A DNA stretch of 64,000 nucleotides from Bacteroidales bacterium (GTDB lineage: Bacteria; Bacteroidota; Bacteroidia; Bacteroidales; UBA932): assembly GCA_015060335.1 (NCBI GenBank), contig SUYR01000012.1, forward strand, positions 18,710 to 82,709, given 5' to 3'. The stretch's first letter is position 1; each line of letters starts with the position of its first letter. A program made the translations under genes and the position numbers. The notes beneath the pieces were generated by a model, which saw only the letters and a program-made list of their open reading frames with translations, ran no database searches and had not been told where the DNA came from. Of the stretch, positions 8,914-18,202 are shown in pieces.

Positions 8914-8987
8914 GTGCCCATAGTTCAGTTGGTTAGAGCGTCAGATTGTGGTTCTGAATGTCGTGGGTTCGAATCCCACTGGGCACC
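8914..8987 (+). tRNA. tRNA-His (anticodon GTG)
   Basis: The sequence folds into a full cloverleaf. The acceptor stem is 8914-8920 with 8980-8986, the anticodon stem is 8941-8945 with 8953-8957, the loop TTGTGGT carries GTG at 8948-8950, and the T arm contains GGTTCGAATCC. The histidine hallmark is present: a G at 8913 can serve as G-1 opposite C73 at 8987. The 3' CCA is not cleanly encoded, since CAA follows C73. Confidence 0.97.
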
Positions 8988-8990
8988 CAA

Positions 8991-9017
8991 AAGGAAGTCT
9001 TCGGACTTCCTTTTTTT
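8991..9017 (+). terminator. Rho-independent terminator of tRNA-His
   Basis: The stem GGAAGTC/GACTTCC (8993-8999 with 9004-9010) is closed by a TTCG tetraloop and followed by seven T residues, with an A-tract on the 5' side. It begins 4 nt after the tRNA. Confidence 0.93.
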
Positions 9018-9029
9018 GTTATGCATAGC

Positions 9030-9137
9030 CCTGTCATCTAAACACCTGACTCTCAGCGCCTTACAAAAACACGATTCCCCCGCGGCGGGGAATCGCATAT
9101 CAGCATCTCGCTAATACCCAGCGGGTTAGGCGCCAGG
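9030..9137. repeat. 108-bp palindromic intergenic element, copy A
   Basis: The element starts CCTGTCATCTAA and ends with the reverse complement of CCTGGCGCCTAA. Its centre is a 9-bp stem CGATTCCCC/GGGGAATCG (9072-9080 with 9087-9095) and a 6-nt loop. It lies between the tRNA-His terminator and radC. This copy has diverged most between its two arms. The same 108-bp length and end sequences recur at 19935, 40058 and 47526. Confidence 0.85.
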
Positions 9138-9261
9138 CAAAAATGCGAAGACAGACGAGCTGATCACGTTATCAATCCACAAAATAAAGCAAAAAGCATA
9201 AAATAAAGCAAAAAACTGCATGCGAAAGCACCAAAGGCTTGTATAAGGAGAGTATCCCGGA

Positions 9262-9269
9262 TATTTTTG
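9262..9269 (+). promoter_or_regulatory. -7 promoter element for radC
   Basis: TATTTTTG fits TAnnTTTG and ends 14 nt before the ATG at 9284. It lies downstream of the alternative TTG start at 9239, which therefore is probably not used. Confidence 0.6.
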
Positions 9270-9283
9270 CAGAAAAAGACGAG

Positions 9284-9985
9284 ATGAGACTGAAAGATCT
9301 ATGTGCGGACGAGATGCCGAGGGAGAAACTGATGAGCAAAGGGGCAGAATCACTGAGCAATACGGAACTGCTGGCGATACTGCTGAGAACAGGACGAGAC
9401 GGCGTGAATGTCATCGACATGGCAAGGGAGTTGCTTAAAAGCGGAGACGGAAGTCTGAACGGGCTTGCGGAAATGAGTGTAAACCGGCTATGTACCATAA
9501 ACGGGATAGGCCCTGGCAAGGCAATCACCGTCGCAGCGGCATTCGAGCTGGGCAGAAGGGCTGCAGTGGAAGCTGCAGGATGGACCGCAGAAACAATAGC
9601 GTCGGCAGAGAAGGTCTTCCGGATCATGCAACCTGTCGTAAAGGACCTTGACCACGAGCAGTGCTGGGCATTATTCCTCAACCGGTCCAACAGACTTATA
9701 TGCAAGGAACTCATCAGCAGCGGAGGCTTTGACAGCACTGTAATCGACAACAGGATGATAATACGCAAGGCTATCGACCGGAAGGCATCGGCAATGATTC
9801 TGGTACACAATCATCCGTCGGGAAACGCCCTTCCAAGTGCGGCGGATATAGAAATGACCAAAATGCTGAACAAGGCATTGAAGATATGTGACATATCACT
9901 GCTGGACCATATAATCATAGCAAAAGCATCATACTACAGTTTCGCGGACGAAAATCTTCAGAGCCTTGCGATAGTGAAAAAATAA
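9284..9985 (+). CDS. radC: RadC-family JAB/MPN domain protein
   Basis: The protein has 233 residues from the ATG at 9284. An N-terminal helix-hairpin-helix region (LCTINGIGPGKAITVAAAFE) precedes the JAB1/MPN metalloprotease-like domain with the zinc site VHNHPSGN and the later SAADIEMT. Although named for DNA repair, the biochemical role of RadC is unresolved and the repair phenotype has been questioned. I chose this start because the promoter element at 9262-9269 lies inside the longer TTG frame. It is followed after 37 nt by upp, which has its own promoter element. Confidence 0.93.
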   Translation: MRLKDLCADEMPREKLMSKGAESLSNTELLAILLRTGRDGVNVIDMARELLKSGDGSLNGLAEMSVNRLCTINGIGPGKAITVAAAFELGRRAAVEAAGWTAETIASAEKVFRIMQPVVKDLDHEQCWALFLNRSNRLICKELISSGGFDSTVIDNRMIIRKAIDRKASAMILVHNHPSGNALPSAADIEMTKMLNKALKICDISLLDHIIIAKASYYSFADENLQSLAIVKK

Positions 9986-9988
9986 AGA

Positions 9989-9996
9989 TAAATTTG
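9989..9996 (+). promoter_or_regulatory. -7 promoter element for upp
   Basis: TAAATTTG fits TAnnTTTG and ends 26 nt before the ATG at 10023. Its last base overlaps the alternative GTG start. Confidence 0.5.
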
Positions 9997-10022
9997 TGGC
10001 AGATAACAAAACATCCATAGCA

Positions 10023-10676
10023 ATGAAAGTCATCAACCTCGGTGAGAACAACACGATTCTCAACAAATTCGTCGCTCAGATGCGAGACATCGAAGTCCAG
10101 AAGGACAGCATGAGGTTTCGTAGAAATCTTGAAAGGTTGGGTGAAATATTCGCATACGAGATCAGCAAGACTCTCGAGTATTCAGAAAAGCCTGTCACGA
10201 CCCCTTTGGGCATAGCAAATATGCGCACCTATGATGACAAGTTGGTTGTAGCGACTATCCTGCGCGCTGGACTGCCTCTTCATCAGGGTATCCTGAACTA
10301 TTTTGACGATGCCCAGAACGCCTTTGTGGCAGCTTATAGAAAATACGACAAGGGGGAAGGATTCCATATAAACATAGAATATGCGAGTACTCCTGATCTT
10401 GAGGGCAAGACTCTTATCCTTGCAGACACAATGCTGGCCACTGGTGCTTCATTGGAGATTGCATACAACAGACTCTGCGAGCAAGGCACACCGGAACACA
10501 CACATATCGTATGTCCTATATCCAGCGCCTACGCAGTGGAATATCTCCAGAAGAATATCAGTGGAGATAAAGTGACTTTATGGGTGGCTGCAATTGATGA
10601 AGAGCTTACCAGCAAGTCATACATCGTTCCCGGTCTGGGAGATGCCGGCGACCTTGCTTACGGAATCAAGAAATAA
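10023..10676 (+). CDS. upp: Uracil phosphoribosyltransferase
   Basis: Upp converts uracil and PRPP to UMP in pyrimidine salvage. The PRPP-binding loop reads ILADTMLATGAS, where many homologues have DPMLATGGS, and the uracil-binding C-terminal GLGDAGDLAYG is present. The first PRPP contact region TILRAGLPLHQG is also clear. From the ATG at 10023 the protein has 217 residues, typical for the phylum; the GTG at 9996 overlaps the promoter element. It converges on rpoN with 5 nt between stops. Confidence 0.94.
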   Translation: MKVINLGENNTILNKFVAQMRDIEVQKDSMRFRRNLERLGEIFAYEISKTLEYSEKPVTTPLGIANMRTYDDKLVVATILRAGLPLHQGILNYFDDAQNAFVAAYRKYDKGEGFHINIEYASTPDLEGKTLILADTMLATGASLEIAYNRLCEQGTPEHTHIVCPISSAYAVEYLQKNISGDKVTLWVAAIDEELTSKSYIVPGLGDAGDLAYGIKK

Positions 10677-10681
10677 TCCCG

Positions 10682-12094
10682 CTACAATTCTTTGCGCAGA
10701 CGTGCCTTAGGAATACCGAGCTGATCCCGGTACTTGGCTATGGTACGTCTGGCTACCTTGTAACCTTTCTCCGACATTCTCTCGACAAGTTCATCGTCAG
10801 TGAGAGGCTTGTGCTTGTTCTCATTATCCACACAGTCCTGGAGAGCCTTCTTGAGTTCACGGGTTGATACCTCTTCACCATCCTGATTCTCAAGACCTTC
10901 CGAAAAGAAATACTTGAGGGAATATATACCGAAATGTGTCTCGATATACTTACTGTTAACAACTCGTGAAATGGTAGATATATCGAAACCTGTCTTTTCC
11001 GCTATATCCTTCAGCACCATAGGTTTGAGATTCGTCTCATCACCATCTATGAAATAATCATGCTGATAGTCCAGAATAGCCTGCATCGTGCTCGAGAGGG
11101 TATTATGACGCTGCTTGACAGCCTCGACAAACCATTTTGCCGAATCGAGCTTCTTCTTCACAAATGCAGCAGCTTCCTTCTTTCCCCTCTCGGATGAATT
11201 CGCCGCCTCCATAAGTATGTCGGCATATTTCCTGTTGACTCTCAACTCGGGAACGGAAAAACGAGGCATCGACAGCAGCAGTTCGCCGTCTTTGTATTCA
11301 AGCACGAAATCCGGAACAATCTGCTGTGCCTGATCGTTATAAGAATCGTCTATCTGCCCTCCCGGTGAAGGATTGAGTTTCAAAATCTTGGCGATCGCGG
11401 CCTTGAGTTCGGTCTCGGAAAGCCCCATGCGGGACATTATCTTCTGATAATGCTTTGACGTGAATTCATTGAAATGGTCTCTGAGGATCTTCTCCGCATG
11501 TTCCACTTCTACCGACTTGTGAAGATTACGTATCTGCAGAAGGAGACATTCGCGAAGGTCACGTGCGCCTACTCCGGCAGGTTCGAACTCCTGAATAACC
11601 TTAAGCATCTGGAGAACGTCTTCCTCATCCGCATCAATGTTAGCCCTTAGCACTATGTCATCCACAACGCTATCTATACTGCGACGAAGATAGCCGTCAT
11701 CATCCAGACTGCCTATTATGAATGAACCTATCGCATACTGGCTTTCGCTGAGATTACGATATCCTAACTGTTCCTGAAGGCTTTGAGTAAAACTTTCCTT
11801 GACTGAAAAGGTACTGTACTGAGGTCTCTCATCCTTGATATTGTAATTGTCGGACCTCAGACGATAAGCCGGAATCGAGTCATCCTCCTTATAATCAGAG
11901 AGTGATACTTCACGTGGAGTTTCTTCGACCTCTGTTTCAGCAGGCTGTTCCTCATCCAGTACAGGATTCTCCTCTATCTCCTTACGGATACGCTGTTCGA
12001 GCTCCTGTATCGGGAGTTCAATCAGTTTTATCGTCTGAATCTGGAGAGGAGAAAGTTTCTGAGTCTGTTTGAGTTCTAAACCTTGCTTCAACAT
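10682..12094 (-). CDS. rpoN: RNA polymerase sigma-54 factor
   Basis: RpoN directs polymerase to -24/-12 promoters and needs an AAA+ activator to open them. The 470-residue protein begins with the Gln- and Leu-rich activator-interacting region (LELKQTQKLSPLQIQTIKLI), has an acidic linker, the core-binding region, and ends with the RpoN box ARRTIAKYRDQLGIPKARLR near the C-terminus. It follows the SPOR-like gene by 12 nt and is probably co-transcribed with it. I saw no activator gene or convincing sigma-54 promoter in this window. Confidence 0.97.
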   Translation of the reverse strand: MLKQGLELKQTQKLSPLQIQTIKLIELPIQELEQRIRKEIEENPVLDEEQPAETEVEETPREVSLSDYKEDDSIPAYRLRSDNYNIKDERPQYSTFSVKESFTQSLQEQLGYRNLSESQYAIGSFIIGSLDDDGYLRRSIDSVVDDIVLRANIDADEEDVLQMLKVIQEFEPAGVGARDLRECLLLQIRNLHKSVEVEHAEKILRDHFNEFTSKHYQKIMSRMGLSETELKAAIAKILKLNPSPGGQIDDSYNDQAQQIVPDFVLEYKDGELLLSMPRFSVPELRVNRKYADILMEAANSSERGKKEAAAFVKKKLDSAKWFVEAVKQRHNTLSSTMQAILDYQHDYFIDGDETNLKPMVLKDIAEKTGFDISTISRVVNSKYIETHFGIYSLKYFFSEGLENQDGEEVSTRELKKALQDCVDNENKHKPLTDDELVERMSEKGYKVARRTIAKYRDQLGIPKARLRKEL

Positions 12095-12106
12095 AACACT
12101 ACACTT

Positions 12107-12712
12107 TTACAATGTGGAGGCTATCGGTCTCAATACCTTTATTGTATCAACAATATAGGCATTTGACTTATCCACCACAGGATATGATATATTTTCCTTT
12201 ACTACAAATGCACTTGGAAATGCGCTCTTGATGCGTGACAGCAGGGCCATAGCCTCTGATTTTGTCCTGAAGTCGCCCACAGTCACCTTGAAATAAGGAT
12301 TGGCATATGTGCGATAAGCCTTCACATCATGATATTCCGCTTCAAATCTCTTCAATGTTTCCTCTGACTCCACCCTCGCAGACTGCTTGTTGTCAAAAAA
12401 TATTCTCACACGATATCCCGCAACCGATCTTTTTGAGTTTGACGCAACCTGCCTCCTCAATGCCGCAGCAACATCCTGAGGCTGATATATTTCAACATCC
12501 GCCTTCCCGCCATTTGCCTTGAGAGGCATGATGTGAAAAATATCCTTCCCTGCCAGCAGCGAATCAACGCCGGACACATGTATATACACTACAGAATCTG
12601 CAAGTTCGTAGCCGTCAGGAACCACAATCTCCTGAGCAGAGGCATTGACTGCCGAAGCAGCCGACACCGCAATCAGAAGCACAGACAGTATCTGAAGCCT
12701 AAATCTTTTCAT
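12107..12712 (-). CDS. Exported SPOR-like domain protein
   Basis: This 201-residue protein starts with a cleavable signal peptide (hydrophobic to about residue 26, then ASAQE). The C-terminal half (YRVRIFFDNKQSARVESEETLKRF, YFKVTVGDFRTKSEAMALLSRI) has the beta-alpha-beta pattern and the GDFRTKSEA element of SPOR domains, which bind denuded peptidoglycan at division sites. A septal role is an inference from that domain. Its start overlaps the end of the upstream lipoprotein gene by 14 nt, so the two are translationally linked, and rpoN follows. Confidence 0.75.
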   Translation of the reverse strand: MKRFRLQILSVLLIAVSAASAVNASAQEIVVPDGYELADSVVYIHVSGVDSLLAGKDIFHIMPLKANGGKADVEIYQPQDVAAALRRQVASNSKRSVAGYRVRIFFDNKQSARVESEETLKRFEAEYHDVKAYRTYANPYFKVTVGDFRTKSEAMALLSRIKSAFPSAFVVKENISYPVVDKSNAYIVDTIKVLRPIASTL

Positions 12713-13184
12713 AGTAATTTTCCTCCAATAATCTTTTCACAGGTATATCCTTGTATTCTTTTTTCGCCTTTATGCCGGCAACCTTTCCCTGAGCCGAGAT
12801 ATCCACGGTACACTCCTTCAGCTTACGTACATTCATGAAACTCATCAGGGACATCAGACCGACGCTTCCGTCCAGTTCCAGCATGGCTGTGACCTTGTAA
12901 TCCGAGACCGTCCTTGGCTCAAGAGTGAACGGAACGAGTGTGACGCTACCAAGAATCTTGCCAGAATGTTTCAAAGTACCCTTTACATCTTCCAGCACTA
13001 CTTTTCCGGCCGGATTGTCAATTCTGACAGACAGAACCGCTTCTGCAGCACGAAGGCCCTTCATATTCACGGACTCCACCGTAGCCGACACTATGCGGAT
13101 CTTTTCATATTTCTTACAGCCGGACATTGTCACAAGGAGCAATGACAGCAGAGAAATCAATATCAATATGCTTTTTCTTTTCAC
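12699..13184 (-). CDS. LEA14-like lipoprotein
   Basis: This 161-residue protein has a signal peptide ending in the lipobox MSGC (Cys at about residue 23). The mature part is a beta-rich domain with alternating hydrophobics (KIRIVSATVESVNMKGLRA, AVLSVRIDNPAGKVVLEDVK) that resembles the LEA type 2/WHy fold, in which a short Asn-Pro segment links strands. Its function is unknown. It is the first gene of a three-gene run ending with rpoN and has a -7 element at 13214-13207, back to back with the miaB promoter. Confidence 0.65.
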   Translation of the reverse strand: MKRKSILILISLLSLLLVTMSGCKKYEKIRIVSATVESVNMKGLRAAEAVLSVRIDNPAGKVVLEDVKGTLKHSGKILGSVTLVPFTLEPRTVSDYKVTAMLELDGSVGLMSLMSFMNVRKLKECTVDISAQGKVAGIKAKKEYKDIPVKRLLEENYYEKI

Positions 13185-13206
13185 TTTGGAAATATTTATA
13201 TAAAGG

Positions 13207-13214
13207 CAAAGGTA
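13207..13214 (-). promoter_or_regulatory. -7 promoter element for the LEA14-like/SPOR/rpoN run
   Basis: TACCTTTG on the minus strand fits TAnnTTTG and ends 22 nt before the lipoprotein ATG. Confidence 0.6.
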
Positions 13215-13235
13215 AGTATATTCGCCGAAAAAACC

Positions 13236-13243
13236 TATCTTTG
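13236..13243 (+). promoter_or_regulatory. -7 promoter element for miaB-glpK-glpF
   Basis: TATCTTTG ends 22 nt before the miaB ATG at 13266. Confidence 0.65.
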
Positions 13244-13265
13244 CGCTGATGTAAAGACTAATGAT

Positions 13266-14600
13266 ATGCGCAATATAAAACCGATAACAGACCCTTCAAG
13301 ACCAAAGGTGTATATAGAGACCTACGGATGCCAGATGAATGTAAACGACAGTGAAGTCATACTGTCCATTCTTCAGGATGCCGGATATGCACTTACGGAA
13401 AATATCGAACAGGCTGACGTCATCCTTGCGAACACATGTTCGATAAGGGACAATGCCGAGCAGAGGATATGGGGAAGGATCGACCAGTTCAAGATACAGA
13501 AGAAAAAGAGGAAAGGAGTCATAATAGGCATAGTAGGATGCATGGCGGAGAGACTGAAAGACGAGCTTCTCAAAGCTGTCGATATTGTTGCCGGTCCTGA
13601 TTCATACAGATCCATGCCTGAGCTTCTGAAAGCTGTTGCTCCGGAGAGCCCCCAGATTGATGTCCTGCTTTCGCACGAAGAGACATATGCAGACATTTCC
13701 CCTGTAAGACTTGACAAGAACGGCATATCGGCATTCATTTCCATAATGAGGGGATGCAACAACGTATGTTCTTACTGCATAGTACCTTACACAAGAGGTA
13801 GAGAACGTAGCCGCGACGCTCACACCATTGTCCGCGAGGCTCAGGAACTATGGGAGAACGGATACAAGGAGGTGACGCTGCTCGGCCAGAATGTGGATTC
13901 ATACCAGTGGGAGGGCATAGATTTCGCAGATCTGCTGGAAATGGTAGCGGCAGTGAATCCCGAGCTTAGAGTACGATTCTCCACCTCTCACCCGAAGGAT
14001 ATCAGCGACAAGGTCATATACACAATGGCAAGACATGCCAACATATGCAGACACATCCATCTTCCTGTACAGTCCGGCAGCAGCGTGATGCTTGAAAAGA
14101 TGAGACGCAAATATGACAGGGAGTGGTATCTGGAAAGAGTTGACAAGATCAGAAGCGTCATGCCTGACTGCGGCATTACCACAGACGTGATTGCAGGATT
14201 CAGCGGTGAGACCGAGCAGGACCATCAGGACACGCTTTCGCTGATGGAAAAAGTAGTTTTTGACTCTGCATTCATGTTCGCATATTCAGAAAGACCGGGA
14301 ACTCTGGCATCAAAGAAATACCCGGACGATATTCCTTACGAGACAAAGACAGCAAGACTTAACGAGATCATAGCCCTTCAGGGACGCATGAGTCTCAAGA
14401 GCAATGAGAAAGAGATAGGAAAGGTAATGAAGGTACTCGTGGAAGGACCTTCAAAAAAGAATCCTGACGAACTCTGCGGAAGAGCCGGAAGCAACAAGAT
14501 GTGCGTCTTCCCTTCACGCGGAGAGAAGCCGGGAGACTATTGTGAGGTAGAAGTGGTATCCGTGACTTCCGCCACACTACTTTGCCGACGTATCGACTAA
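13266..14600 (+). CDS. miaB: tRNA-2-methylthio-N6-dimethylallyladenosine synthase
   Basis: MiaB is a radical-SAM methylthiotransferase that adds a methylthio group to i6A37 of tRNAs reading UNN codons. The N-terminal UPF0004 domain supplies Cys22, Cys58 and Cys92 for the auxiliary iron-sulfur cluster. The radical-SAM cluster is held by Cys164, Cys168 and Cys171 (GCNNVCSYC), and a TRAM domain ends the protein. The 444-residue length is normal. It leads an apparent operon with glpK (12-nt gap) and glpF, which has no obvious functional link to tRNA modification. Confidence 0.97.
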   Translation: MRNIKPITDPSRPKVYIETYGCQMNVNDSEVILSILQDAGYALTENIEQADVILANTCSIRDNAEQRIWGRIDQFKIQKKKRKGVIIGIVGCMAERLKDELLKAVDIVAGPDSYRSMPELLKAVAPESPQIDVLLSHEETYADISPVRLDKNGISAFISIMRGCNNVCSYCIVPYTRGRERSRDAHTIVREAQELWENGYKEVTLLGQNVDSYQWEGIDFADLLEMVAAVNPELRVRFSTSHPKDISDKVIYTMARHANICRHIHLPVQSGSSVMLEKMRRKYDREWYLERVDKIRSVMPDCGITTDVIAGFSGETEQDHQDTLSLMEKVVFDSAFMFAYSERPGTLASKKYPDDIPYETKTARLNEIIALQGRMSLKSNEKEIGKVMKVLVEGPSKKNPDELCGRAGSNKMCVFPSRGEKPGDYCEVEVVSVTSATLLCRRID

Positions 14601-14612
14601 CACCACATAATT

Positions 14613-16100
14613 ATGGAGAAATACATACTCGCCCTCGATCAGGGAACCAGCAGTTCGAGGGCAATCGTATTTGACAGGCATGGCCGGACAATGGCTGTGT
14701 CTCAGAAGGAGTTTACCCAGATCTTCCCGAAACCGGGCTGGGTAGAACACAATCCGATGGAGATCTGGTCATCTCAGGCAGCAGTCATTGCCGAAGCCAT
14801 CACTTCCATCGACATCAACGGACAGAACATCGCAGCAATCGGCATCACCAACCAGCGTGAGACCACAATCGTATGGGATGCAGAGACAGGCGCACCGGTC
14901 TATAATGCCATAGTGTGGCAGGACCGCAGGACATCCGAGTACTGCGACAGTCTGAAACGTGACGGAAGGACAGATCTGATCAGGAGCAAGACCGGACTGA
15001 TCATTGATGCATACTTCAGTGCCACAAAGATCAGGTGGATCCTTGAGAACGTTCCCGGTGCACGACAGAAGGCAGAAGAAGGAAGACTTCGCTTCGGAAC
15101 TGTGGACACCTGGCTCATCTGGATGCTCACAAGGGGCGAGGTACATGTCACAGACGTCAGCAATGCATCCCGGACAATGCTTTTCAACATCCACACTCTG
15201 GAATGGGACAAGGAACTGCTGCAGCTGTTCGGCATACCGGAATCCATGCTCCCTGAGGTAAAGTCCTCAAGTGAAATTTACGGATACACCAAGACAACGA
15301 TCTTCGCACATGAAGTCCCTATCGCCGGCATAGCAGGAGATCAGCAGGCCGCCCTTTTCGGACAGATGTGTACCGAGCCCGGATCTGTCAAGAACACCTA
15401 CGGTACGGGCTGCTTCCTCCTGATGAACAGCGGAGAGAGGCCAATAATGTCATCCAACAATCTGCTCACCACAATAGCCTGGAAGATAGGTGACACTGTA
15501 AATTACGCTCTCGAAGGCAGTATCTTCGTTGCAGGATCGGTCGTACAGTGGCTTCGTGACGGACTCGGCATAATAAAGTCGTCTTCAGAAGTGGAGGCAC
15601 TTGCCGCAAGCGTCCCTGACAACGGAGGCGTATATTATGTTCCTGCCCTCACCGGACTCGGAGCCCCATACTGGGACCAGTACGCAAAAGGATGCATATA
15701 CGGCATCAGCAGAGGCACGACTGCAGCACACATTGCCAGAGCCGCACTTGAGGGAATAGCTTTTCAGACAATGGACATAGTGAATGCCATGCAGAAAGAT
15801 GCAGGCATCACCCTGAAGGAACTCAAGGTTGACGGCGGTGCATCGCGCAACAATCTGCTCATGCAGTTCCAGGCAGACATTCTCGAGACATCCGTCATAA
15901 GGCCGAAAGTGACCGAGACAACTGCTCTCGGGGCAGCCTACCTTGCAGGCCTGGCTACAGGATATTGGGAAAGTCTCGACCACATTAAGAGCCAGTGGGG
16001 AGTAGAGACAGAATTCACTCCTGCAGCACCTGCAGAAACCGTCGAGAGTCTCAAGAAAGGCTGGGCGGACGCAATCAGAAGAACATTAACCGTAAAATGA
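14613..16100 (+). CDS. glpK: Glycerol kinase
   Basis: GlpK phosphorylates glycerol to sn-glycerol 3-phosphate with ATP in the cytoplasm. The FGGY-family features are clear: [15 protein letters not shown] at the N-terminus, WQDRRT, the [10 protein letters not shown] loop, and the C-terminal [18 protein letters not shown]. The 495-residue length is typical. Its stop overlaps the glpF start in an ATGA, so import and phosphorylation are translationally coupled. No glpD or glpA lies in the window. Confidence 0.97.
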   Translation: MEKYILALDQGTSSSRAIVFDRHGRTMAVSQKEFTQIFPKPGWVEHNPMEIWSSQAAVIAEAITSIDINGQNIAAIGITNQRETTIVWDAETGAPVYNAIVWQDRRTSEYCDSLKRDGRTDLIRSKTGLIIDAYFSATKIRWILENVPGARQKAEEGRLRFGTVDTWLIWMLTRGEVHVTDVSNASRTMLFNIHTLEWDKELLQLFGIPESMLPEVKSSSEIYGYTKTTIFAHEVPIAGIAGDQQAALFGQMCTEPGSVKNTYGTGCFLLMNSGERPIMSSNNLLTTIAWKIGDTVNYALEGSIFVAGSVVQWLRDGLGIIKSSSEVEALAASVPDNGGVYYVPALTGLGAPYWDQYAKGCIYGISRGTTAAHIARAALEGIAFQTMDIVNAMQKDAGITLKELKVDGGASRNNLLMQFQADILETSVIRPKVTETTALGAAYLAGLATGYWESLDHIKSQWGVETEFTPAAPAETVESLKKGWADAIRRTLTVK

Positions 16101-16867
16101 CAGAAATCATGGAAATGTACATAAAATACATATTCGAATTCATCGGTACAATGGTACTGATACTTTTGGGTGACGGCGTATGCGCTGCAACAAGCCTGAA
16201 CAGGAGCAAGGCTAAAGGAGCCGGCTGGGTGGTGATCACTCTGGGCTGGGGATTTGCCGTAATGGTAGGTGTATTCATCTCCGGATCCATTTCCGGCGCC
16301 CATCTCAACCCTGCAGTCAGCATCGGCTGCGCACTTGCAGGAACAATGGAGTGGAGCGCAGTTCCCGGCTACGTGATTGCTCAGATGCTCGGAGGCTTCA
16401 CCGGTGCTGTACTGGTATGGCTTTTCTACAAGGACCACTATGATGCGACAGAAGATCCGGACACAAAGCTTGGAACCTTCTGCACAATGCCGGCAATCGA
16501 GGGGCACAAGATCAGAAACTTCTTCTGCGAGGCTCTTGCATCATGGCTTCTTGTCTTTGTAATCCTTGTTTTCGGATACGATGCAAATGTCCCTACGCTT
16601 GATGCTGCAGGAGTACATATGCATATAGGAATGGGAGAACTTGGAGCATTCCCTGTGACATGTCTGATCATGGCGATAGGTATGTCGCTCGGAGGAGCCA
16701 CCGGCTATGCCATAAACCCTGCCCGCGACCTTGCGCCAAGAATTGCACACGCAGTGCTCCCTATGAAGAACAAGGGAAAGAGCGGCTGGTGCTACAGCTG
16801 GGTACCGGTGGCAGGACCGATTGTCGGAGCCGCTGCAGCTGCCTTGACATACCTGCTTCTGTTCTAA
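16097..16867 (+). CDS. glpF: Glycerol uptake facilitator (aquaglyceroporin)
   Basis: GlpF is a channel in the inner membrane for glycerol diffusion. Six membrane segments are visible, with the two half-helix signatures NPAVS (residues 71-75) and NPARD (207-211); the Asp after the second NPAR is typical of glycerol rather than strict water channels. I start it at the ATG overlapping the glpK stop (16097), giving 256 residues; a Met six codons later is possible. The 3' end overlaps the convergent peptidase gene by 4 nt. Confidence 0.94.
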   Translation: MTEIMEMYIKYIFEFIGTMVLILLGDGVCAATSLNRSKAKGAGWVVITLGWGFAVMVGVFISGSISGAHLNPAVSIGCALAGTMEWSAVPGYVIAQMLGGFTGAVLVWLFYKDHYDATEDPDTKLGTFCTMPAIEGHKIRNFFCEALASWLLVFVILVFGYDANVPTLDAAGVHMHIGMGELGAFPVTCLIMAIGMSLGGATGYAINPARDLAPRIAHAVLPMKNKGKSGWCYSWVPVAGPIVGAAAAALTYLLLF

Positions 16868-18105
16868 AGAATATCGAAGATCTTACCTGCTATATCGCGT
16901 GCATAGATGGTATCCGTCTGCGCGCGATATTTTTCATATACATGTTCAAAGGCCTGCCTGTTATCCGGCTTCAAAGGCTCGGCAGGGGGCGACTGCATCT
17001 TGAGAGGATTGATAGGGCTACCGTTTTTCCACACCCTGAAATCAAGATGAGGGCCTGTCGAACGTCCGGTCGAGCCGACATATCCTATCACCTGTCCCTG
17101 GCGTACTCTCTGACCGGTCTTCAATCCCTTTGCATAACCGGAAAGATGAAGATATGCTGTCGAATATACTGAATTATGTCTGATTCTTATGGTATTTCCA
17201 CCGGCACCCTCATATTTCATGCTGGTAATGACTCCGTCTCCGATAGTCATCACAGGAGTGCCCTTCGGAGCAGCATAATCGACTCCAGTATGAGGCTGTA
17301 CCTTCCTTGTGACAGGATGTCTGCGTGCATATGAAAATCCGGAACTTATGCGGGAGAACTTGAGCGGAGCCTTGAGGAAAGCCTTTCTCATGCTCTCACC
17401 TTTTTCGTTCCAGTATATGTTACCTCCGTCCTTCTGGTCAAACATAATTGATGGCAGGTCCTGACCGCCACGTGAGAATATGGCATAACGCACAGTATCG
17501 ACTGCCACCACTTCCCCATCACACATCTTTTCCTCATACAGCACCCTGAAACGGTCCCCCTTCTGCAGTCCGAAGAAGTCCACGGTCCAGGCATAAATAT
17601 CTGACAATGAGATGATAAGTTCCGGACTTGCCCCAGCCTCGATCATATCCACCCAGAGAGATGTGTTGATAGTTACATCTGCATATCTGTCCACGACAGT
17701 AACCGGTTTTTCATACACCCATGCCCCGTATGGAGACCTGCATGAAAAGACAATCCGGCTGGTACGGTCGCGGTCATAGACCAGATACTCCAGCGAATCA
17801 GGTTCGGAATAATATGCCTGATAGCTGTTTCCCACACGCAGGGTCTTCACATCAAACACATCCGAACATGCCTGAGTCAGATTATAGGCGTCCTGTGCCG
17901 ACATTCCCAATGAGCCGAGCAAAGTGGAAAAGAACTGCCCGTTCTTGACTTTTCCGTCCACAACATCCAGCGAATCCGTACAGAAGCCCAGCGGCCAGGA
18001 CACTTCTTCACACACATTCTCTATCTGCTGTTCTACATTCTGCCCAGCCCCTGCGCACGACGACGCAAGAGCGAGGATGGCCAATATCATATATAATTTT
18101 CTCAT
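16864..18105 (-). CDS. M23-family peptidase lipoprotein (LytM-like)
   Basis: This exported protein of about 413 residues has a lipobox ALASSC near its N-terminus, a middle region predicted to carry peptidoglycan-binding or regulatory domains, and a C-terminal M23 domain with HTGVDYAAPKGTPV and TAYLHLSGYAKG. Where classical LytM enzymes have HLHF, this protein has GPHLDF, so one usual zinc ligand is Asp. It may be a variant hydrolase or a non-catalytic activator of other wall hydrolases. A -7 element at 18131-18124 supports starting at the ATG at 18105; the ATG at 18114 is an alternative. Confidence 0.88.
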   Translation of the reverse strand: MRKLYMILAILALASSCAGAGQNVEQQIENVCEEVSWPLGFCTDSLDVVDGKVKNGQFFSTLLGSLGMSAQDAYNLTQACSDVFDVKTLRVGNSYQAYYSEPDSLEYLVYDRDRTSRIVFSCRSPYGAWVYEKPVTVVDRYADVTINTSLWVDMIEAGASPELIISLSDIYAWTVDFFGLQKGDRFRVLYEEKMCDGEVVAVDTVRYAIFSRGGQDLPSIMFDQKDGGNIYWNEKGESMRKAFLKAPLKFSRISSGFSYARRHPVTRKVQPHTGVDYAAPKGTPVMTIGDGVITSMKYEGAGGNTIRIRHNSVYSTAYLHLSGYAKGLKTGQRVRQGQVIGYVGSTGRSTGPHLDFRVWKNGSPINPLKMQSPPAEPLKPDNRQAFEHVYEKYRAQTDTIYARDIAGKIFDIL

Positions 18106-18123
18106 GACAATCATTTTGAACCG

Positions 18124-18131
18124 CAAAACTA
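18124..18131 (-). promoter_or_regulatory. -7 promoter element for the M23 peptidase gene
   Basis: TAGTTTTG on the minus strand fits TAnnTTTG and ends 18 nt before the ATG at 18105. Confidence 0.5.
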
Positions 18132-18202
18132 CTAATTTTTTCTTCTCTTGATTGTTGTATCAAAAAAAACTTACCTTTTGCCAATGTATAAATTTTTAGA
18201 TT

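Noticed and set aside
9239..9283. TTG start giving a longer RadC
   Set aside because: A good -7 promoter element at 9262-9269 lies inside the extension, and the ATG at 9284 precedes the conserved region.
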